Shown here piece by piece: positions 1 through 8,929 of a DNA stretch of 64,000 nt. This DNA comes from Spirosoma terrae (GTDB lineage: Bacteria; Bacteroidota; Bacteroidia; Cytophagales; Spirosomataceae): assembly GCF_010435915.1 (NCBI RefSeq), contig NZ_JAAFZH010000017.1:111936-175935 (forward strand), given 5' to 3'. Numbering within the stretch: position 1 is the stretch's first letter; each line of letters begins with the position of its first letter. The translations under genes were made by a program, and so were the position numbers. The notes beneath the pieces are model-generated. The model saw only the letters and a program-made list of their open reading frames with translations, was not told the origin of the DNA and did not search any database.

Positions 1-1
1 T

Positions 2-3000
2 GATCGCGAACTCCGCACCGAATACGCCCGCGTTCCGTATGCCGACTCGTATCATAAGTTTTACATCCAGCCCGAAATAGTACGCTGGGACCTTCCCCGT
101 CGCAAGATCGATTTCTATCAGGTAGGCGCTAAGCGCGAGGTTCCCGTCCGGTTTGAATCGTTCGATTATTTTCAGCCACAACGCTATTCAGATTTAACGC
201 TCGATTACGGTTTTCATCCGCTCCAGATCGTTGCTAACTACATTGCGACTAAAAAGCAGCAAACGTTTCTGGACGACGATATAACCCAGTTCGCCAGTAA
301 AGTTAATCCGGCAGCACTACGTGGTGCGCTCAACCGAATGGTGGTAGAAGGCTACCTCGACCGGGATGTAAACACAGCCGTTATGCGTTTAAGCCGGAAA
401 GGCTATTTGTATGTGCTGGCATATACGGGCAAACGCGACTACGATAACTTCCAGGTTCAATCACTTTTTGCTTCCAACGACAGCATTAAGAATGCAAGCA
501 TTAATCTGGACGATAAAATGCTGACCATTCGGGGCGTAGATCGGTTTACCCTTTCCGATTCGCTGAAGATTTTCGGCGTTCCTTCCGACAAAACGCTACG
601 TATCGGTAAGGGAAGAGCCTTTACGTTGAATGGTCAGTTTAAAGCCGGAACGCTACGTTACGCTGGGCGCGATCTTAAGTTCGATTACGATAAGTTTTCG
701 ATGAACCTGAACAAGATCGACTCGATTACCTTTTCATCCTCTAAACTGGCCTCGCAGGGGAAGGAAGGTGAAGTTGGGGGCGATATAAAATACGAGAATC
801 CGGGAACAGTTTATTTTGGCAGTGCCGACAACAAATCCGGCCGAATTGCGGGTAAGAAAACCACTCAGCGACTAGTTATGCCGGAAGGAATGACGGTTTA
901 TTTTAACCAGCCTATTCGCGGGAATATTACCTATAATCAGAAAGTTTACTTCAAGATACCGGCTATTGACAACGACAGCTTAGGCAAAGGCGATATTTCG
1001 TTTATTGGTACGTTCCACTCCGACGGTATTTTCCCGCCGTTTAAAGCGGAGCTAAAAACCATGCCCGACAATACGTTAGGTTTTGTTCATAAAGCGCCCG
1101 CCACCGGTTATCCTATTTACAGTAATAAAAAAGGCAGCTCGCCATCGAACGTAAAATTTACGGGCGAGCTGACAATGGATAAAACGGGTTTACGGGCAGA
1201 GGGCGTTCTAAATCATTTAACAGCCAGCCTCGATACGAAAGGCATCCTATTCATGACCGATTCGTTACTGGCCTCGGGCGATAAAGGCGAAATTAAAGAA
1301 GGGCTCGTTGGCAAAGGCTATTTCCCACAGGTTCAACTGAATAACTACAGCCTGAAATGGTGGCCCAAAGCCGACAGTATGGTCATCACTACGTCGAAAA
1401 ACAATTTCAATTTTTATAATGCGACGGCCAACCTGGAAGGTAGCCTGGTGCTACGTTCAGCAGGCCTGTTTGGGAACGGTACGCTACGTCGGCGCGATTC
1501 AGAAGCCATCTCGAAAAGTATCAAGTTTAATAAAGAAGGCTTCGTTGCCGACAATGCTCAGTTTAAGGTCATATCCGACAAAGACGCTAACCGCCCGATG
1601 TTGCTCGGAAAAGGCCTTACAGTTGATTTTAACCAGACAAAAGGTATTGTTGGGCTAGCTATCAATCAGAATACGACCATCGACGATACGTTGGGGGGAG
1701 CCAATATGGAGTTTCCATTTGCAGCCTATAAGACAAATATCAACCGGGCGCAGTGGAACATCAATGCAAAAACAATCGCCATGAAAGGTGATGTTAAAAG
1801 CTCTACGTTTACAGCCACGGCCGAAGAGCAGGAAGGGCTGACGTTTAACGGATCGGCGGCTGTGTATGACGTAGAGAAAATGATGCTTAACATTAGCGGA
1901 GTACCTTACGTTACGTCGGCCGATGCGCGTATCTATCCCGATAAAGGTCTGGTTGCGGTTCGGCGGAATGGCGAAATGCTTCCGCTGAAAAATGCCAAAC
2001 TGGAACTAGATACGATCAATTTATTCCACCGACTCAAAAACGGAAATATACAGGTTCTCTCCAGAACCAAGTTTGCGGGCGACGCTACGTATCAGTTTGC
2101 TACGGCCAAAGGCGATACAGCCAGCATTAAAATGGGCAGTTTTGAGCTGAAAGAAGCCCCTGCAGTTGCAGCCGCTAACCTGACGGCCGATGCTAAAAAA
2201 TCGTCCAGGAGTCGTCGCGGCTCGTCGAACAAGCCCGTCACTACGTATTTCACGGTTGCGCGCGCTGAGGTCGACGAAGATGACAATCTTCAGCTGGCTC
2301 CTAAAATGCTCTTTAAGGGTTCTATATCGATGCAGGCGCCCGATCGTGACTTAGCGCTGGATGGTGCCATTAAACCAGCGCTCAAAAAGCGGCCTGACCT
2401 GATAAGTGGCTGGATACCGTTCAAGGAAAAAATTGCGGAACGACTTGAAATAAAAGTAGACAAGAATCTGAAAAATGAGGGGGGGCAACCATTAGTTGCC
2501 GGTATTCATTTCCGACTTGGCAATGCCGGTTTATATCCGACTTTCCTTTCTCCTAAAGAAGATCCCAAAGACGAAGATCTTTTTTCGGCTACCGGCATTA
2601 TGAGCTACGATGAAAAGGATAAAGTGTACCGAATTGCCTCGAAAAGCGGAGAGTTACCCGCCGATCCAGCCATCGTTGCAACCGCAGATAGCTCAGGTCG
2701 ATCAGATAGTACGGCCATAGCCAGCACGGATGAGGTTGAAAATGCATTTACATTTAACGATACGCGGGGTCTGATGACCTTCAAAGGCAAGTTGAACCTG
2801 TTAAATTCAGCCCCCAATGAGTATCTGCTGGCATCAGGGGCAGCCCGAATCAATATTGACAGCAGCCAGTATCGACTTAATACCCTGCTGGCCTTTACTT
2901 TCCCCGTCCCCGATCAGATTAACAGTATCATTGCCGACAAAATTGTTAAGACGAATCTGGAAGAGAAAAATGACGAAGCCGCAGACGATGATCTAAATCG

Positions 3001-3607
3001 GCTATCGGACAAATTACTGCCTCTGATTGGTCAACAAGCAGTTGATGCGTATCGAATAAAAGCACAAAACCAGCACGTACCGTTAAATCAGGCATCGCCG
3101 AAATTAAACGCAATGCTTGTTTTGGCCAATGCGAACCTGCGCTGGTCTGAAAAATTCAGCTCCTTCTACAGTACGGGGCAGTTGGGCGTCTCCAATATTG
3201 CCGCAACGGATGTTAATGCGCAAATGGATGGCTTCGTCGAGATTCGTAAAACAACAAACGGTGATGAAGTTACTATCTATCTGGAGGCCTCATCCGATGT
3301 ATGGGCGTTTTACGATTACAAACCTGGTAATTCACCCGGTGCGATAGGGCAGCTCGCTATTATTACGTCCGATCAGGACATTAATGATCGGCTACTGGCA
3401 GGTTCGAAGAACAGCTCAAAGGCGGCTGTAGAGGTCGTGGCGGCCACTGCTGATGAGAAAACTATTTTTGTTGACCGCTATCTGGATCAATACAAAACGA
3501 AAACCAAACCAGCGCCTAAGCCTAAGGTACAACCAGGGCAAAAAGTTGTTGAGAAGAAAAAGGAAGAAAAGAAGAAAGATAAAGAGGCCGAAAAAGAGGG
3601 CTTCTAG
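2..3607 (+). CDS. Large conserved hypothetical protein, 5' end outside the window
   Basis: The frame is open from base 2 to the TAG at 3605-3607, so about 1200 residues are seen and the true start lies upstream; the first in-window ATG at 338 is internal because the same frame reads through without a stop before it. I do not recognise a named domain. The sequence is rich in alternating polar/hydrophobic beta-type stretches with many short repeats of the style 'KGxLxxxSAxxxLxADxxxI', suggesting a long beta-structured, probably cell-envelope protein of the kind common in Cytophagales. The last 35 residues are a Lys/Glu/Pro-rich tail, typical of a flexible charged end. It is followed directly by a strong terminator, so it ends its transcription unit. 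Function unknown. Confidence 0.85.
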   Translation, partial: DRELRTEYARVPYADSYHKFYIQPEIVRWDLPRRKIDFYQVGAKREVPVRFESFDYFQPQRYSDLTLDYGFHPLQIVANYIATKKQQTFLDDDITQFASKVNPAALRGALNRMVVEGYLDRDVNTAVMRLSRKGYLYVLAYTGKRDYDNFQVQSLFASNDSIKNASINLDDKMLTIRGVDRFTLSDSLKIFGVPSDKTLRIGKGRAFTLNGQFKAGTLRYAGRDLKFDYDKFSMNLNKIDSITFSSSKLASQGKEGEVGGDIKYENPGTVYFGSADNKSGRIAGKKTTQRLVMPEGMTVYFNQPIRGNITYNQKVYFKIPAIDNDSLGKGDISFIGTFHSDGIFPPFKAELKTMPDNTLGFVHKAPATGYPIYSNKKGSSPSNVKFTGELTMDKTGLRAEGVLNHLTASLDTKGILFMTDSLLASGDKGEIKEGLVGKGYFPQVQLNNYSLKWWPKADSMVITTSKNNFNFYNATANLEGSLVLRSAGLFGNGTLRRRDSEAISKSIKFNKEGFVADNAQFKVISDKDANRPMLLGKGLTVDFNQTKGIVGLAINQNTTIDDTLGGANMEFPFAAYKTNINRAQWNINAKTIAMKGDVKSSTFTATAEEQEGLTFNGSAAVYDVEKMMLNISGVPYVTSADARIYPDKGLVAVRRNGEMLPLKNAKLELDTINLFHRLKNGNIQVLSRTKFAGDATYQFATAKGDTASIKMGSFELKEAPAVAAANLTADAKKSSRSRRGSSNKPVTTYFTVARAEVDEDDNLQLAPKMLFKGSISMQAPDRDLALDGAIKPALKKRPDLISGWIPFKEKIAERLEIKVDKNLKNEGGQPLVAGIHFRLGNAGLYPTFLSPKEDPKDEDLFSATGIMSYDEKDKVYRIASKSGELPADPAIVATADSSGRSDSTAIASTDEVENAFTFNDTRGLMTFKGKLNLLNSAPNEYLLASGAARINIDSSQYRLNTLLAFTFPVPDQINSIIADKIVKTNLEEKNDEAADDDLNRLSDKLLPLIGQQAVDAYRIKAQNQHVPLNQASPKLNAMLVLANANLRWSEKFSSFYSTGQLGVSNIAATDVNAQMDGFVEIRKTTNGDEVTIYLEASSDVWAFYDYKPGNSPGAIGQLAIITSDQDINDRLLAGSKNSSKAAVEVVAATADEKTIFVDRYLDQYKTKTKPAPKPKVQPGQKVVEKKKEEKKKDKEAEKEGF

Positions 3608-3613
3608 ATGCAT

Positions 3614-3651
3614 AAAAAATGGGCTTGAAAATCGTTTCAAGCCCATTTTTT
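3614..3651 (+). terminator. Intrinsic terminator after the large hypothetical gene
   Basis: A perfect 17-bp stem (AAAAAATGGGCTTGAAA, loop ATCG, then its complement) begins seven bases after the stop codon and ends in a run of six T on the plus strand. The A-run on the 5' side could make it work in both directions. Confidence 0.9.
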
Positions 3652-4096
3652 ATGTACCCAACTAAAGCCAGCCAATTTTTATAAGGCTAACGCTATGTTC
3701 CGAAAAAACGAAATATGACAATTTTAACGCTGTAATATGGCTTTTATCAAAACAAAAGGGCGTTATAAGGAATAGCACAAAAGCGAGAACTTGGAATAAT
3801 TTTCCTTTATAAGATATTTTTAATTTTATGATTATTTCTTAAAAAAATTATACAATAGTAAAGTACAATAGCTTATAGACCTCTATACAAACCCTCCATT
3901 AAATAACTAAAAATCAAATACTTAACTAAAATACAATAACACAAAACAGAACAAATACAGTAATTCAACCTATAACAATACGTATAAGCTATAGACTTTA
4001 AAGCCTATAGTTTTTTTTCATATATAGGTAACCAGAGATCAGGTAATTAGTCTAAAACTTAGATCTAACCCATCACGGAACTTAAAGACCATAAAA
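3652..4096. other. AT-rich intergenic region
   Basis: About 445 bases with no credible reading frame and clearly higher A+T than the flanking genes. It must carry the promoter of the receiver gene at 4097, but I found no clean TTTG-N19-TAnnTTTG match. The change in composition marks the left edge of the exopolysaccharide locus. Confidence 0.6.
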
Positions 4097-4606
4097 ATGA
4101 ATCCAAAATATCATTTGCTGATAGTGGATGAAAATCCCTACGTAGCTGATATTCTTATTCAGACTTTAAAAGCAGACTTTACCGTAACTGTAGCACACAC
4201 AGGTCATGAGGCAGCTCGCTTATTGATACAAGGGAACCGGTTTGACTGCGTGGTCACTGAATTAGATTTACCAGTTTTCAGTGGACTTGAATTAACTAAG
4301 CTGATTCGAATGAGCAAGCTTATTTTTCAAACTCCTGTTATTATACTATCTAACGTCCCTGACAGCAACACACGTATTGAATGTCTTGAGCAAGGTGTTG
4401 ATAGTTATATCACGAAACCGTTTAACCCTCTTGAGGTAAAAGCCAAAATTCACGCCATATTACGGCGCACGGCCACCTCTCAAGAACCTGTACAGCAAAC
4501 GAACGCTTCTGCTAGCCTGCAAGCCGAAGACAAGTCGTTCTGGCCAACCAAATCAAAAATATTTTCAGCTTTATTCAGAAGCACTCTGGTAGCCCAAAGT
4601 GCATGA
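4097..4606 (+). CDS. Single-domain response-regulator-like protein with Glu at the phosphoacceptor site
   Basis: Residues 5-125 form a CheY-like receiver: the acidic pair D11/E12 after the first strand, the S/T switch position in 'VIILSNV' (about residue 85) and the conserved Lys in 'YITKPF' (about residue 107). The phosphoacceptor position, four residues before the conserved Pro59, is Glu55 instead of Asp ('VTELDLP'). Family knowledge says Glu here often imitates the phosphorylated state, so the protein may signal constitutively or bind partners without a kinase. The last 45 residues are a low-complexity polar tail with no DNA-binding output domain. It precedes a sugar transferase that itself carries a degenerate receiver, so a role in controlling polysaccharide initiation is inferred, not shown. 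Confidence 0.85.
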   Translation: MNPKYHLLIVDENPYVADILIQTLKADFTVTVAHTGHEAARLLIQGNRFDCVVTELDLPVFSGLELTKLIRMSKLIFQTPVIILSNVPDSNTRIECLEQGVDSYITKPFNPLEVKAKIHAILRRTATSQEPVQQTNASASLQAEDKSFWPTKSKIFSALFRSTLVAQSA

Positions 4607-4969
4607 ACATGTCTAAAAGCCAGCAAACGATATGCCAACTTTGTCATATTAGGCTATAAACGTAAAAAAACGAATAACGCATATTGTTCCGTCTGGCTTC
4701 ACCTATACAAACAGACACCTGATAGTCAAGCTAATAACACACAGTACTTCCAACTCACAACCACACCATTTATTTCGCCGACTAGCAAACATTTACGCTA
4801 CATTTTAGAAAGACTCTTCATTAAGCAATTGACGTATAAAAATAGGGCAAAAGCTATACTCTAAAAGGCGAATAAAGAATAATAGGGCACTTTATGATGC
4901 AATGAGCACCTAAGCTCGGGCCTAGGCCATAAACGGCTAATCGCCTACACCGTCAAAAAATATGCCAAA
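4607..4969. other. Intergenic region between receiver gene and sugar transferase
   Basis: About 360 bases without a supported gene. A 16-codon ATG frame follows the receiver stop but has no support. No terminator hairpin or clean promoter consensus was found, although the promoter of the polysaccharide genes probably lies here. Confidence 0.5.
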
Positions 4970-6208
4970 GTGCAAAACGCAATGATTGGAAGCCTCATTA
5001 AATCGAACCTTGTGGATATATCTCCCGTATCATGCCTTGTATTGATAGAGATGGATGATGAGGTTGCCAGCCAAATTATCCATCTAGCTGGTGATATGTG
5101 CTCTGTCGAACGATTTCGAGACATAGAGGATGCAGAAAAATGGCTTTCTACCTATCCTTCAATAGATCTGCTGATCGTAGGCAATAACACGAGTGAAGCG
5201 ATTGTACCGCGCCTTAGAAACCTGCTGGCAGACCAATCAACCCCTGTATTAATCGCTGCGCAACAGATCAGACCTACTCTTGTTAAAGCGGCTCTCCGTA
5301 CTGGCGCAACGGATATTTTAGATATCAATGGAGACAACTACAGCCTTCAGTTTAAAATACGCTATTACCTGGATTTAAAAACCCGTATTCTGGCACTCCC
5401 AGTAACTAAACGCCCTTCAGATCATCAACCTCTCAAACTGCCGGTTTGGAAACGCGCCATTGACATTGCCGTTTCTCTGGTAATCCTGATCCTGCTTTCA
5501 CCTATTCTTTTACTGGTTTCTTTGCTCATTAAGCTAGACTCAAAAGGACCAATTCTTTATAAATCGAAACGGGCTGGAACTAACTTTCGCATATTCAATA
5601 TGTATAAGTTCCGCACCATGAGCACCAAAGCCGATCAGCAATTACATGATCTGGCCTCACAAAATATATATTCCAAACCCTCTTTAACGCCCCTTTCAGA
5701 TAGTCTTTTAGACGATTATAGATCTGCTTTTTTGTGTGATTCGTGTCGTCAGCGGGGTGTTTCATGCCAGCAACCCTTAATTGATCAGCATCAACTGGTT
5801 TGTGAAAAGCTGTTTTTACGGGAAAATGAGGACGCTGCCAAGTTCATGAAATTTCGCAACGACCCACGAATTACCCGTCTGGGTACCATTCTCCGAAACA
5901 GCAGCATTGATGAGCTCCCTCAACTATTTAATATTCTCCTTGGCGATATGTCGTTGGTGGGCAATCGCCCATTACCGCTTTATGAGGCAGAAAAGCTAAC
6001 GTCTGATGAGTTTGCCAAGCGTTTTGCTGGTCCAGCAGGCCTGACCGGGTTATGGCAGATTAAAAAGCGCGCCAAAGGTCAGGGTCCCATGTCGGACTGG
6101 GAACGTACGCAGCTCGATATTGAGTATGCGAACACGTTTTCTTTTAAAACAGACATGTTTATTATCTGGAAAACGCTATTCAGCTTATGGCAAAAGGAGA
6201 ATGTATAA
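4970..6208 (+). CDS. Initiating sugar-phosphate transferase fused to a degenerate receiver domain
   Basis: Residues 20-140 resemble a receiver fold (acidic 'MDDE' after the first strand) but have neither a phosphoacceptor Asp ('LLIVGNN') nor the conserved Lys. Residues 158-412 are a bacterial sugar transferase (PF02397; monotopic phosphoglycosyl transferase) that loads the first sugar phosphate on undecaprenyl phosphate: a hydrophobic re-entrant segment at about 160-190, 'KFRTM' (213-217), 'NDPRITRLG' (297-305) and the catalytic Asp-Glu in 'SSIDELPQL'. Between KFRTM and NDPR lie about 80 residues, far more than usual, including Cys256, Cys259, Cys266 and Cys278, a possible metal site. The GTG at 4970 is taken as start; an ATG four codons later (4982) is equally possible. 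It is the first enzyme gene of the polysaccharide locus. Confidence 0.88.
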   Translation: MQNAMIGSLIKSNLVDISPVSCLVLIEMDDEVASQIIHLAGDMCSVERFRDIEDAEKWLSTYPSIDLLIVGNNTSEAIVPRLRNLLADQSTPVLIAAQQIRPTLVKAALRTGATDILDINGDNYSLQFKIRYYLDLKTRILALPVTKRPSDHQPLKLPVWKRAIDIAVSLVILILLSPILLLVSLLIKLDSKGPILYKSKRAGTNFRIFNMYKFRTMSTKADQQLHDLASQNIYSKPSLTPLSDSLLDDYRSAFLCDSCRQRGVSCQQPLIDQHQLVCEKLFLRENEDAAKFMKFRNDPRITRLGTILRNSSIDELPQLFNILLGDMSLVGNRPLPLYEAEKLTSDEFAKRFAGPAGLTGLWQIKKRAKGQGPMSDWERTQLDIEYANTFSFKTDMFIIWKTLFSLWQKENV

Positions 6209-6258
6209 TCATACTAAAACACGATTTAACCTGAACTACTATCCAGTTCCTCTACGTA

Positions 6259-7353
6259 ATGACAGACGTACTAATTGATCACCAAAAGTTTAGCACTCAG
6301 CGCTACGGAGGAATTAGCCGTTACTTCGTCAGCCTTATAGATGGCATTCGTAACTCTTCCGATGTTTCGTATAAACTTGGGGTTTTACATAGTCAAAATC
6401 ATTACTTACAAAAAGAGCGTATACTACTCAATAACAGCGCATTAGGCAAACTAATCAGCACAAAAGAAACAGCTAGTTACTGGCTGAATGAGCAGTACTG
6501 CCGTCAACTTCTGAACAGGCAGGATTTCGATGTTTTCCATCCTACCTATTACAGTCCCTACTTTATCAAAGGGCTTCGGAAGCCCCTGGTTGTGACGGTT
6601 CACGACATGACGCATGAGCAACTACCGGAGTATTTCTGGGCGCATGATCCGCTGACCTACCAGAAACGTATGAATATTGAACGGGCAGATGCAATAATTG
6701 CGATTTCTAATACCACACGTAACGACCTGGTTAATTTACTTCATGTAGATCCAGCGAAGGTTCACGTGATACACCACGGCATTGACAATAATGCCTCCTT
6801 AAAAAGTCAGCCTATTTCAAATTTACCATCCCATTATTTGCTCTACGTTGGCGATCGCGGGGGTTATAAAAACTTTTATTTATTTCTCAGGGCCTTTAAA
6901 CGGCTGCAGCATCGGTATCCCGATTTACATGTAATTCTGACCGGTGGAGGTTATTTAGGAATTGCCGATCAGGAGTTTATTCATCGGCTAGGCCTCCATG
7001 ATCGGGTTCGGCACTTTAACTCGACCGACGACGAACTGACGTATCTGTATCAAAACGCATTATGCTTCGTTTATCCTTCCTTGTACGAGGGATTTGGATT
7101 ACCTATTCTGGAAGCATTTCGAGCAAACTGCCCGGTTGTATTAAGCGATACCAGTTGTTTTCGGGAAGTTGCCGCCGACAGTGCGGCCTATTTCTCCCCC
7201 AAGGATATCGACGATCTGGAGACTACTCTTGATTCCATGATTACGGATACTGAACGCCGTAAAAGTCTGATAAAATCAGGGGCCGATCGATTGAAGCAGT
7301 TCCCTTTATCCTCATCAGTTCAACGCACATTAGATCTGTATAAATCGCTATAA
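6259..7353 (+). CDS. Glycosyltransferase family 4-type (GT-B)
   Basis: A 364-residue retaining GT-B glycosyltransferase. The N-terminal half has the acceptor-side pattern ('RYGGISRYF', 'HPTYYSPY', 'VVTVHDMTHEQLP'), and the C-terminal half the nucleotide-sugar site with 'LLYVGDRGGYKN' and the signature 'YPSLYEGFGLPILEAF'. It probably adds one sugar to the lipid-linked repeat unit at the cytoplasmic face of the membrane. Donor and acceptor cannot be read from sequence. It begins 50 bases after the sugar transferase in the same direction and is probably cotranscribed with it. Confidence 0.9.
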   Translation: MTDVLIDHQKFSTQRYGGISRYFVSLIDGIRNSSDVSYKLGVLHSQNHYLQKERILLNNSALGKLISTKETASYWLNEQYCRQLLNRQDFDVFHPTYYSPYFIKGLRKPLVVTVHDMTHEQLPEYFWAHDPLTYQKRMNIERADAIIAISNTTRNDLVNLLHVDPAKVHVIHHGIDNNASLKSQPISNLPSHYLLYVGDRGGYKNFYLFLRAFKRLQHRYPDLHVILTGGGYLGIADQEFIHRLGLHDRVRHFNSTDDELTYLYQNALCFVYPSLYEGFGLPILEAFRANCPVVLSDTSCFREVAADSAAYFSPKDIDDLETTLDSMITDTERRKSLIKSGADRLKQFPLSSSVQRTLDLYKSL

Positions 7354-7406
7354 ATCGCTGAATTAACACTACGTTATAAAACAGCCATAATCCACTGCCT
7401 AATTAT

Positions 7407-8861
7407 ATGTTTGACCGCACATTTATCCTTGTTCAACAACTGCGCTACAACCGAGAGCTATTCACCGGTTTAGGGCTGTTGATAGCAGTGATGGCCGGTT
7501 GGCTAATTGGTAATTTTGGCGTAATGGGCGGTCTTATCACTGTGGGGCTCCCTGTGGCTTTATTTTTTGTCGTTAGTATTTTATTAGAGCCCAAAATTGG
7601 CTTATTACTATATATCCACCTGGGCTTCGCGCTGGGTTTTACTCGTTTTGTTCAGAGCGAAATTCCGTTTGGTTTAGCGCTGGATGGGGTCATCATGCTC
7701 ACCCTGCTCAGCGTTCTATTCAATGCCAAACGTATGAACTGGAAACGGCTACGCCATCCAGTCTATTTTCTGCTGGTTTTTTGGCTGGTCTATACCATTC
7801 TCGAACTGCTGAATCCAGAAGCTCCTTACAAACCAGCCTGGTTTTATCATGCCCGTGCTTTTTCGTTAAACTGGTTCTACGTCGGCACCATTATGCTCGT
7901 TCTTCCTATTACCAAAGACGAAATAAAGCTTCTGATAAAAACCTGGTTAATATGGTCTTTTCTGGCGGCTCTGTGGGGGTTTAAACAGCAGTATATTGGT
8001 CTGGCAGAAGCCGAAGAACGGTGGCTGGCAGAAGGTAATGCTAAAACGCACCTACTCTGGGGGCAGCTCCGAACCTTTTCATTCTACTCTGACGCATCGC
8101 AATTTGGCGCCGAAATGGCCAGTGTTACGCTTTTCTGCGCCTTCCGATTCCTGGAAGAAAAAGAAACACTACGTAAGGTCGTGTACCTGAGTTTAGCTTT
8201 GTTGTTCTTCTGGGCATTTGCCATTTCAGGTACACGTAGCGCTTTCTTCGTACTGATTGCCGGTTTCCCGTCTTATCTGGTACTTAGCCGAAATATCAAA
8301 CTAATGCTTCAGGGAGCCGCAGTGGCCATTCCTCTGTTAGCCATTTTGCTATTCACGCACATTGGTGACTCTAACTATCACATTTATCGAATACGTACGG
8401 CACTACGTCCTGGCGAAGACGCTTCGTTCATGCTTAGGCTGGAAAATCAACAAAAGCTCAAAGCGTATCTAAGCAATTTGCCTTTTGGGGCCGGAATAGG
8501 TACATCGGCCGACACAGGCGCTCGCTTTTCACCGAATCATTTTGCCGCGCAGATACCACCCGATAGCTGGTACGTAGAAATCTGGATTGAAACCGGCATT
8601 GTTGGTCTATCCATTTATCTGATAATGCTCTTGGGCATTATAGGGGTTGGCGTTTATAAAGTCTGGCAGATCAAAGACCCCTGGTTATTCAAACTCATGA
8701 TTGCTCTGCTGGCCGATTTTATTGGTATCGCGCTGATGTGTTATTCCAATCCAACCTTAAGCCAGTTTCCAACCTGTACCATTTTATACATAACCTCCAT
8801 ACTTTTTACAACCAGTGAACGCTGGGATACAAAGCCTCAACATCAGCTTTTTTCAGCCTAG
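7407..8861 (+). CDS. O-antigen ligase/polymerase-like membrane protein (Wzy-type)
   Basis: A 484-residue polytopic membrane protein with roughly ten to twelve hydrophobic segments and one large extracytoplasmic loop in the second half, the layout of the Wzy_C/O-antigen ligase family (PF04932). 'GTRSAFFVLIAGFPSYL' matches the conserved transmembrane segment before the loop, and 'RLENQQKLKAYLSNLPFGAGIG' with 'SWYVEIWIETGIVGLSIYL' matches the segments after it. Such proteins polymerise lipid-linked repeat units or ligate glycans on the outer face of the inner membrane. With a Wzx flippase in the same locus, the polymerase role is the better guess. It lies 53 bases after the preceding glycosyltransferase. 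Confidence 0.85.
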   Translation: MFDRTFILVQQLRYNRELFTGLGLLIAVMAGWLIGNFGVMGGLITVGLPVALFFVVSILLEPKIGLLLYIHLGFALGFTRFVQSEIPFGLALDGVIMLTLLSVLFNAKRMNWKRLRHPVYFLLVFWLVYTILELLNPEAPYKPAWFYHARAFSLNWFYVGTIMLVLPITKDEIKLLIKTWLIWSFLAALWGFKQQYIGLAEAEERWLAEGNAKTHLLWGQLRTFSFYSDASQFGAEMASVTLFCAFRFLEEKETLRKVVYLSLALLFFWAFAISGTRSAFFVLIAGFPSYLVLSRNIKLMLQGAAVAIPLLAILLFTHIGDSNYHIYRIRTALRPGEDASFMLRLENQQKLKAYLSNLPFGAGIGTSADTGARFSPNHFAAQIPPDSWYVEIWIETGIVGLSIYLIMLLGIIGVGVYKVWQIKDPWLFKLMIALLADFIGIALMCYSNPTLSQFPTCTILYITSILFTTSERWDTKPQHQLFSA

Positions 8862-8929
8862 TCAATACCTCGAACTACACTCACCAATCGAATACTAATC
8901 CATACATAACATAATCTATACCATTACCG

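Noticed and set aside
4609..4659. 16-codon frame with a CxxC after the receiver gene
   Set aside because: Too short, no signal, no known family, no regulatory structure around it.
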